A program made the position numbers and the translations under genes. Source: Deltaproteobacteria bacterium (lineage in GTDB: Bacteria > Desulfobacterota > Desulfobacteria > Desulfobacterales > SG8-13). Taken from it: DNA of 11,197 nucleotides. This document shows positions 6,467 to 11,197 of this stretch, in pieces (position 1 is the stretch's first letter; each line of letters opens with the position of its first letter). The stretch is taken from contig DAOVBC010000045.1 in the NCBI GenBank assembly GCA_030670715.1, forward strand, positions 1 to 11,197, given 5' to 3'. Below the pieces are notes generated by a model. That model ran no database searches and had not been told where the DNA came from. It saw nothing but the letters and a program-made list of their open reading frames with translations.

Positions 6467-7933
6467 ATGATTCCTACAGACGATATTATGGAAGAATCAC
6501 TTGATCCGCAAGATTGGGATGCCATGAGAGCCCTGGGACATCGCATGGTGGATGACATTATGTCCTACCTGGAAACCGTGCGGGAACGTCCGGTCTGGCA
6601 ACCCATTCCCCGGCAAGTCAAAGAGTATATGCAACAACCCTTACCCGGGCAGCCCCAGGGAGCCGAAAGTGCTTACCAGGACTTTCTGGAAAACATTCTG
6701 CCGCACCCGATGGGAAACATTCATCCCCGGTTCTGGGGATGGGTGATCGGCACCGGAACCCCGCTCGGCGCGCTGGCAGAGATGCTGGCCGCTGCAATGA
6801 ATCCCAATCTGGGTGGCGCAGAACACGTGGCCAACCATGTCGAAGGCCAGGTCATCGACTGGTGCAAGGAGATGCTGGGATACACGGATGATGCCAGCGG
6901 ACTGCTTGTCAGCGGCGGCTCGATGGCCAATCTGGTGGGTTTAACCGTGGCCCGCAACACAAAAGCTGAATTTGACGTGAGGGGCCGGGGTATGCCTGCC
7001 GCGCCACGCAAGATGACCCTCTATGGTTCCGTTGAGACGCACAGTTCTGTTCAAAAGGCGGTTGAACTGCTCGGCCTTGGCGGCGACGCCTTGCAGATGG
7101 TACCGGTGAATTACAGATATGAAATAAATGTTTCTTCTTTAAAAAATCTCATCGCGGAGGACCGCGCCGCCGGATATTATCCGTTTTGCATCATCGGCAA
7201 TGCCGGAACCGTGAACACCGGCGCTTTTGATGACCTGAGCGAACTGGCAGATATCTGTAATCGGGAAGAGATGTGGTTTCATGTAGACGGTGCTTTTGGT
7301 GCACTGGCCGCTTTATGCCCTGATCTATTGGAACTGGTGCACGGAATGGATAAGGCGGATTCGATCGCCTTCGATCTACACAAGTGGTTGTATATGCCGA
7401 TCGAAGTCGGGTGTGCTCTGGTTCGCAGCGAAGAAGATCATCGCCGGGCATTTTCGCTGACGACCGATTATCTGGCGCACGGCGGAAAGCGCGGCCTGAT
7501 AGCCGGCTCGCACTGGTTCAGCGATTACGGCATTCAACTGTCCCGCGGCTTCAGGGCTTTGAAAGTGTGGCTGTCCATTAAAGAACACGGTATTGAAAAA
7601 TACGGCCGCCTTATCTTGCAGAATGTTCGTCAGGCGAGTTATCTGGCCCGACTTGTCGACAGCGAACCCGATCTGGAGCGACTTGCACCGGTCCCTTTGA
7701 ATATCGTGTGCTTTAGATTCATGGCGGATGGCATGAACGACGATGCCTTGAATCAATTAAACCAGGAGATCCTTATTCAATTACAAGAGAGCGGCATCGC
7801 CGCCCCTTCCTACACGACCTTGAACGGCAAATACGCCATCCGGGCCGCGATCACCAACCACAGAAGCAGGCGGGATGATTTTAATCTCCTGGTGAGTGAG
7901 GTCATCCGCCTGGGGAAAAAATTGATAAAATAA
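6467..7933 (+). CDS. PLP-dependent decarboxylase, aromatic-L-amino-acid decarboxylase family
   Basis: A 488-residue group II PLP enzyme, close to the usual length of about 480. Markers in order are: NIHPRFWGWV (84-93), the phosphate-binding LLVSGGSMANL (146-156), the ring-stacking His in VETHSS (H192), GNAGTVNTGAFDDL (244-257), HVDGAFG with the PLP Asp (D274), DLHKWLYMP with the Schiff-base Lys (K306), and LSRGFRALKVWL (358-369). The substrate is unknown: aromatic amino acids are typical, but many bacterial members are untested. By ungapped alignment from memory with human DOPA decarboxylase, the mobile-loop catalytic Tyr332 falls on Phe351 (SHWFSDYG), with a Tyr three residues later. The start is supported by GAGGA (6456-6460). 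The gene almost certainly shares an mRNA with the PanP-like gene 9 bp upstream. No convincing terminator follows. Confidence 0.85.
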   Translation: MIPTDDIMEESLDPQDWDAMRALGHRMVDDIMSYLETVRERPVWQPIPRQVKEYMQQPLPGQPQGAESAYQDFLENILPHPMGNIHPRFWGWVIGTGTPLGALAEMLAAAMNPNLGGAEHVANHVEGQVIDWCKEMLGYTDDASGLLVSGGSMANLVGLTVARNTKAEFDVRGRGMPAAPRKMTLYGSVETHSSVQKAVELLGLGGDALQMVPVNYRYEINVSSLKNLIAEDRAAGYYPFCIIGNAGTVNTGAFDDLSELADICNREEMWFHVDGAFGALAALCPDLLELVHGMDKADSIAFDLHKWLYMPIEVGCALVRSEEDHRRAFSLTTDYLAHGGKRGLIAGSHWFSDYGIQLSRGFRALKVWLSIKEHGIEKYGRLILQNVRQASYLARLVDSEPDLERLAPVPLNIVCFRFMADGMNDDALNQLNQEILIQLQESGIAAPSYTTLNGKYAIRAAITNHRSRRDDFNLLVSEVIRLGKKLIK

Positions 7934-7985
7934 AAGGATTAAACCGTTTTTACGGCTGGTGATTCTTTTTTTTGGGATGAACATT

Positions 7986-8066
7986 ATGAATGGCTATCAT
8001 GGCAAGATTTTAATCATTGATTCGGGCAGGAAACAAAAAAACCTGCCGATCCTGAATATTTCATAA
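7986..8066 (+). pseudogene. Possible remnant of an aldehyde:ferredoxin oxidoreductase gene (N-terminal 26 codons)
   Basis: The reading frame MNGYHGKILIID, continuing to a stop after 26 residues, strongly resembles the start of tungsten-dependent aldehyde:ferredoxin oxidoreductases, which typically open with a Gly-Tyr/Trp-x-Gly-Lys-Ile-Leu pattern followed by Val/Ile-Asn/Asp-Leu-Thr. After about residue 12 the similarity fades, and no GGRGLG-type motif or further AOR sequence follows in any frame. If correct, this is the decayed 5' end of a lost gene. A short leader peptide or coincidence are alternatives. No strong ribosome binding site precedes it. Confidence 0.35.
8022..8049. repeat. Short hairpin in the intergenic scar
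   Basis: TCGGGCAGG (8022-8030) and CCTGCCGA (8042-8049) pair with one bulged G around an A-rich 11-base loop. Neither orientation is followed by a T-tract, so it does not qualify as a standard terminator. It may be a transcript-end structure of the decayed genes here or of the upstream decarboxylase operon. Confidence 0.4.
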
Positions 8067-8076
8067 ACCCTCCGCG

Positions 8077-8175
8077 TTAAAGGACACATACCGACATCCG
8101 TCCTCCCTCTTTTTCGGACACATCCACCAGTCGCAGAATACCCACCACTTCTTCTTTGTCGGAAGGGGCTTGACA
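8077..8175 (-). pseudogene. Possible C-terminal remnant of a CBS-domain-like protein
   Basis: On the minus strand an open frame ends at 8077 and reads QAPSDKEEVVGILRLVDVSE before a short tail, MSVCVL, and stop. The pattern Glu-x-Val-Val-Gly-Ile-Leu-Arg-Leu-x-Asp-Val is typical of the closing strand and helix of a CBS domain. The frame has no start, and upstream it runs into the promoter of the GntR gene, where the protein-like character ends. This suggests a gene whose 5' part was removed when the operon to the right arrived. A chance frame is the main alternative. Confidence 0.3.
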
Positions 8176-8205
8176 AACCTTTAAAATTTGTACATTGTCG
8201 ACAAT
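8170..8205 (+). promoter_or_regulatory. Promoter and GntR/FCD-type operator of the molybdenum-hydroxylase operon
   Basis: TTGACA (8170-8175) provides a -35 element. TACATT (8191-8196) is the best -10 at a short 15-bp spacing. Overlapping it is a perfect 12-bp palindrome, ATTGTCGACAAT (8194-8205), preceded by a related half site, TTGTAC (8188-8193). From established knowledge, FCD-subfamily GntR repressors commonly bind TTGT-N2-ACAA palindromes. The gene for such a protein starts 28 bp downstream, so autoregulation is the natural reading. Confidence 0.65.
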
Positions 8206-8232
8206 AAACAATTATTCGGGAAAGAGACGAGC

Positions 8233-8913
8233 ATGAATCGACAGGAAACAGCAAAACAAACTATTTCTGAAAAACCGCCCCTGCTAAGCCAGATGGTTTT
8301 CGATCTCATCCGGGAACGGATAATTTCGGGTCAGCTTAAACCCGGACAACACCTCAACGAGCTTGCTTTACAAAAAGAGCTGGACACCAGCCGCTCACCC
8401 ATCAGGGAGGCTCTGCGATACCTTCAGCTTGAGGGATTGATAGAGGTGTTCCCCCGCCGGGGTGCTTTTGTTCGCCTGCTCAGTGCCGATGACCTGAACG
8501 AAGCGGTTGAAGTGAGGGCCAAACTCGAATCCCTGGCCGCCGCCCTGGCAGCAGAGCGGAGGGATGAGCCGCAGCTGGCGGCGCTCAAATCAATGCAGGA
8601 AGAGATGGAACAGGCACTATCTGGAAGAGACGTAGTCCGCTACACTCAGGTCCACCATGATTTTCACGAAGCGCTGGCTCGGGCCAGCGGCAACCAGACC
8701 CTGGCCCGTCATATGCGGTTGATAACCCAGCCTTTCGCTACGCTGCGCCTGACCTATCTCTTCCTTATGCGACAGGAACGTTACGCGAAAGCCGGCCACC
8801 GCCAGATTCTGAAAGCCGTTGCCGAAAGGGACAAAGAGCGGGCGGCCGAGTTGGCCGAACTGCATGTCCTGGCGTTGTTGGACCTACCGCCTGAGGCCAC
8901 GGAGGGTGCATGA
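8233..8913 (+). CDS. GntR-family transcriptional regulator, FCD subfamily
   Basis: 226 residues in two domains. The N-terminal winged helix (about 18-82) carries GNTR signatures: IRERIISGQLKPGQHLNE (26-43), SRSPIREALRYLQLEGLIE (53-71) and PRRGAFV (74-80). The C-terminal all-helical FCD ligand domain (about 86-215) shows His residues at the usual metal-site positions: H145 in DFHEAL, H189 in GHRQIL and H211 in LHVLAL. The acidic ligand position of the D-x-x-F-H motif appears to be His141. FCD regulators usually repress catabolic operons and release DNA on binding an organic acid. The ATG at 8233 was preferred over an in-frame TTG at 8188, which would place the operator inside the gene. Its TGA overlaps the next start (ATGA at 8910-8913), so regulator and enzyme are translationally coupled. 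Confidence 0.93.
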   Translation: MNRQETAKQTISEKPPLLSQMVFDLIRERIISGQLKPGQHLNELALQKELDTSRSPIREALRYLQLEGLIEVFPRRGAFVRLLSADDLNEAVEVRAKLESLAAALAAERRDEPQLAALKSMQEEMEQALSGRDVVRYTQVHHDFHEALARASGNQTLARHMRLITQPFATLRLTYLFLMRQERYAKAGHRQILKAVAERDKERAAELAELHVLALLDLPPEATEGA

Positions 8914-9866
8914 AATTACCGACTATAAACCTCCACCAACCGACCACCCTGGCCGAGGCTCTAAACCTGTCTAATACTCTGGGGCCCGGGTCTCGCTTTC
9001 TGGCCGGCGGCACCGATTTGCTTGCCAGGCTGAAACGTGGTGCCGCCAAAGCCGCCGAATTAATCAGCCTGGTGCACATCCCAGAACTCAGGCAGATCCG
9101 GGGATTGACAATCGGCGGCGGCGTAAACCTTTACTCATTGCTGGAGGTCACCGACCTTCACCGCCAGTTTCGGGCCCTGTCCCAGGCGGCAGCAGTGGTG
9201 GCCGGCCCTCAGGTGCGCAACCAGGGTACTCTGGCCGGAAACCTCTGCCAGGACACGCGGTGTCTGTTCTTTGACTGTTCCGATGGCCTGGCCCGGGCCA
9301 GGCCGTTGTGCCTCAAAAGAGGCGGCGAGGAATGTCTGGCCGTGCCCGGGTCCAAAAAATGTTTCGCCGCCTATCAGGGGGACACGGCCGCGGCGCTTCT
9401 GGCTCTGGGGGCTGAAGTGAAGATAGAGCATCTGGGAGGCTCCCGGCGCCTCGCCCTGGCCGATCTTTTCAGCGGCTACGGCGACAGGCCTCTATCACTG
9501 GCGCCTGGAGAAGTGCTGACTCAGATTATCCTGCCCCAACCTCAATCTGAAATTCGCTCAGGCTACCGCAAGTACAGGCTGCGGGGAGGAATCGATTTCC
9601 CCCTGGCCGGGGTGGCCCTCAACCTCGTCCCCCCCTGTTCGGAGACGCCGCAGGGTGAAGTTCGGGTGGGATTGACCGGCCTGTCCTCCCGCCCACAGCT
9701 TCTTAACCTGGGTGGAAAGGCTTCACCCGATGAGCTGGCTGAAGCGGTCCATCGGGCTGCGCGGCCGGTGGACAATGTCGGCGGTCAGGCCCGGCACAGG
9801 CGATACATGGCCTGTCAGATGGCCCGCGACCTTCTGGAGGAATTGAGAAATGAAGCGGCTGATTGA
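8910..9866 (+). CDS. FAD-binding subunit of a xanthine-dehydrogenase-family enzyme, 4-hydroxybenzoyl-CoA reductase beta-like
   Basis: 318 residues, close to the remembered 324 of Thauera HcrB. FAD-domain signatures are FLAGGTDLL (30-38), GPQVRNQGTLAGNL (99-112) and a C-terminal CO-dehydrogenase-flavoprotein domain from about 205 onward. The decisive feature is an insertion with C118, C134, C142 and C151. Its spacing, C-x15-C-x7-C-x8-C, equals that recalled for the four ligands of the extra 4Fe-4S cluster in 4-hydroxybenzoyl-CoA reductase, and the sequence CLKRGGEEC is typical of that loop. In that enzyme the cluster feeds low-potential electrons toward the Mo site for reductive dehydroxylation, so this complex may work as a reductase rather than a hydroxylase. 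The subunit transfers electrons between FAD and the Fe-S subunit. GGAGGG (8901-8906) precedes the start, and the gene end overlaps the next gene by 17 bp. Confidence 0.88.
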   Translation: MKLPTINLHQPTTLAEALNLSNTLGPGSRFLAGGTDLLARLKRGAAKAAELISLVHIPELRQIRGLTIGGGVNLYSLLEVTDLHRQFRALSQAAAVVAGPQVRNQGTLAGNLCQDTRCLFFDCSDGLARARPLCLKRGGEECLAVPGSKKCFAAYQGDTAAALLALGAEVKIEHLGGSRRLALADLFSGYGDRPLSLAPGEVLTQIILPQPQSEIRSGYRKYRLRGGIDFPLAGVALNLVPPCSETPQGEVRVGLTGLSSRPQLLNLGGKASPDELAEAVHRAARPVDNVGGQARHRRYMACQMARDLLEELRNEAAD

Positions 9867-10317
9867 AATTAAGGTAAACGGTGAGCGCCGGGAGGCGGTG
9901 GTCGAACCCCGGACCACCCTCCAGGAAGTGCTGAGGGATCAGTTGGATCTGACCGGGGTCAAAGAGGGCTGCCAATCGGGTGAATGTGGGGCCTGCACTG
10001 TCCTTTTAGAGGGGAGATCCGTGCTGTCATGCCTGATCCTGGCCCTGGAGGTGGGAGAACGTCCGGTCACCACTATTGAGGGATTGGCCCGGGGCGATGC
10101 GCTCCACCCCCTCCAGGAATCTTTTATCGAGCACGGGGCCGTGCAATGTGGTTATTGTACACCGGGTATGATCCTTTCGGCCAAGACCCTGCTGGATCAA
10201 AACCCTCATCCGGGCTCCGGCGAAATCCAGAAAGCCCTAGAGGGCAATCTCTGCCGTTGTACCGGCTACAATAAGATCATCGAGGCTGTGCTGGTGTGCG
10301 GCGAGGAGCAGTCATGA
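9850..10317 (+). CDS. 2Fe-2S subunit of a xanthine-dehydrogenase-family enzyme (HcrC/CoxS-like)
   Basis: 155 residues carrying two 2Fe-2S clusters that relay electrons between the FAD and molybdopterin subunits. The N-terminal plant-ferredoxin-type cluster is bound by C41, C46, C49 and C61 (EGCQSGECGACTVLL). The C-terminal helical domain binds the second cluster through C100, C103, C135 and C137 (CGYCTPGM and NLCRCTGY). Length and spacing are standard for the small subunit of molybdenum hydroxylases. GGAGG (9836-9840) precedes the start inside the preceding gene, and its TGA overlaps the next ATG (ATGA at 10314-10317), implying stoichiometric coupled translation of the three subunits. Confidence 0.95.
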   Translation: MKRLIEIKVNGERREAVVEPRTTLQEVLRDQLDLTGVKEGCQSGECGACTVLLEGRSVLSCLILALEVGERPVTTIEGLARGDALHPLQESFIEHGAVQCGYCTPGMILSAKTLLDQNPHPGSGEIQKALEGNLCRCTGYNKIIEAVLVCGEEQS

Positions 10318-11197
10318 ACGAACATACATATGTCGGCCGCAAAGTCCGCCGGGTAGATGGCCCGGAAAAGGTGACCGGGCGGGCGATTTACACCACTGAC
10401 GTGAAACTGCCCGGCATGCTGACCGCCAGAATCCTGCGCAGTCCTCATCCCCACGCCCGGATCCTCAACATAGACACAAGCCGAGCCAGGGCCCTCCCGG
10501 GGGTCAAAGAAATCGTCACCGGGCGGGATGCGTGGGACGTCCGTCACGGCTTCGTAGAGACCCCGCGCTACCCGGCTGACCAGTATGTTATGGCCAATGA
10601 CAGGGTGCGTTACGTCGGTGAAGAGGTGGCTGCAGTGGCTTCCGTGGACGAGGACACAGCCATAGAGGCCCTGGAGCTTATCGAAGTGGAGTACGAGCCC
10701 CTGCCGGTCGTATTCGACATGTTTGAGGCCATTGAAACTGATGCACCTGAAATCCATCCCTCACACATCGATGTGCCTGAGTATAGCCGCAACATCGCCG
10801 GCAAAGCCAGCCACATATTCGGAGACATTGACAAAGCGCTTGCCGGGGCCGACCTTGTCAAACGGAACCGGTTTGAGAGTCAGCTGCGCACCCACGGCTA
10901 TCTGGAACCGCAGGCCACGGTGGCCAGCTTTGAGCCGGACGGCAAGCTCCACGTCTGGACCTCCGGCATGGGTACTTTTCGCAAACGGATGCACCTGAGC
11001 CGCACCCTGGGGCTGCCGTCCAGTCAGATTCGCCTGCACGGGGTGCGGGTCGGGGGCGCGTTCGGGGGTAAGATAGACCTCTTCGCCCACGAGTTTTGCG
11101 CCTCACTGCTGAGTCTGCGCACCGGTTGCCCGGTGAGGCTGGTGGCCGAGCGCGAAGAAGTGTTCTCGGCCTATCGCCACGGCCAACCCCTGGTCAT
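10314..11197 (+). CDS. Molybdopterin-binding large subunit of a xanthine-dehydrogenase-family enzyme, 5' part (runs off right edge)
   Basis: The first 294 residues of an expected 750-800 are visible. The N-terminal aldehyde-oxidase/xanthine-dehydrogenase a/b hammerhead domain (about 17-135) opens with VGRKVRRVDGPEKVTGRAIY and contains LRSPHPHARIL and VGEEVAAVAS. The first Mo-cofactor-binding domain starts near 165, with THGYLEP (193-199) and the conserved VGGAFGGK (246-253). The catalytic Glu near the C-terminus lies outside the window. Counting back from LGL and GGAFGGK, the position of the Mo-proximal Gln (Gln767 in bovine xanthine oxidase) is Met219 here, within TSGMGTF, so the active site is not canonical. 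GAGGAG (10303-10308) precedes the start. Gene order FAD, Fe-S, Mo with an Hcr-type FAD subunit suggests an aryl- or acyl-CoA or related aromatic substrate, but this is inference. Confidence 0.92.
   Translation, partial: MNEHTYVGRKVRRVDGPEKVTGRAIYTTDVKLPGMLTARILRSPHPHARILNIDTSRARALPGVKEIVTGRDAWDVRHGFVETPRYPADQYVMANDRVRYVGEEVAAVASVDEDTAIEALELIEVEYEPLPVVFDMFEAIETDAPEIHPSHIDVPEYSRNIAGKASHIFGDIDKALAGADLVKRNRFESQLRTHGYLEPQATVASFEPDGKLHVWTSGMGTFRKRMHLSRTLGLPSSQIRLHGVRVGGAFGGKIDLFAHEFCASLLSLRTGCPVRLVAEREEVFSAYRHGQPLV

Noticed and set aside
7942..7973. Hairpin CCGT/ACGG followed by a run of eight T residues after the second decarboxylase
   Set aside because: The stem is only 4 bp and the T run starts 10 bases after it, so it does not meet the pattern of a rho-independent terminator.
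8188..8232. Upstream TTG start for the GntR regulator, adding 15 residues
   Set aside because: It would put the palindromic operator and promoter inside the coding region, and the extra residues are not GntR-like.
10266..10757. Minus-strand open frame of 163 codons opposite the Fe-S and Mo subunit genes
   Set aside because: It overlaps two well-supported coding regions and its sequence resembles no family.

Overview
The window reads as chromosomal DNA of an anaerobic bacterium, most likely a sulfate-reducing member of the Desulfobacterota (Desulfobacterales-like). This is an inference from gene content: a small nitrite/sulfite-reductase-type protein, a molybdenum hydroxylase whose FAD subunit carries the extra four-cysteine loop known from 4-hydroxybenzoyl-CoA reductase, and a remnant that looks like the start of an aldehyde:ferredoxin oxidoreductase. 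No rRNA, tRNA or CRISPR array was seen.

Left part (1-2450). The 5' part of a NIR/SIR-type siroheme/4Fe-4S protein runs off the left edge on the minus strand. A divergent intergenic region follows, with a TTGACA-type promoter whose spacer is filled by a perfect 19-bp palindrome. That promoter faces a 446-residue protein of unknown function (512-1852). Behind this gene lies a 214-bp non-coding element with 17-bp perfect terminal inverted repeats, nested internal hairpins and a perfect 8-bp target duplication, that is, a MITE-like insertion. It is followed by a rho-independent terminator and a consensus-like promoter for recQ. Apart from these, 1853-2005 and 2334-2449 hold no gene I can support.

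Middle part (2450-7933). A full-length RecQ helicase with a C-terminal extension is followed by an ACCACAGAG-type inverted repeat. Then come two adjacent genes, 9 bp apart, for group II PLP-dependent decarboxylases. The first is PanP-like (probable aspartate 1-decarboxylase). The second belongs to the aromatic-L-amino-acid decarboxylase family, with Phe where the catalytic loop Tyr is expected.

Right part (7934-11197). A scarred stretch of about 300 bp holds two apparent gene remnants in opposite orientation: an aldehyde:ferredoxin-oxidoreductase-like N-terminus and a CBS-domain-like C-terminus. Directly after it starts a visibly more G+C-rich, tightly overlapping operon: a GntR/FCD regulator, then FAD, 2Fe-2S and molybdopterin subunits of a xanthine-dehydrogenase-family enzyme. 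The last subunit runs off the right edge. All junctions overlap, so the genes should be translationally coupled. A perfect 12-bp palindrome of the GntR/FCD type sits in the promoter, suggesting autoregulation of the whole operon by its own substrate. The enzyme resembles 4-hydroxybenzoyl-CoA reductase in its FAD subunit, but one Mo-proximal residue in the large subunit differs from the family norm, so the substrate is open.
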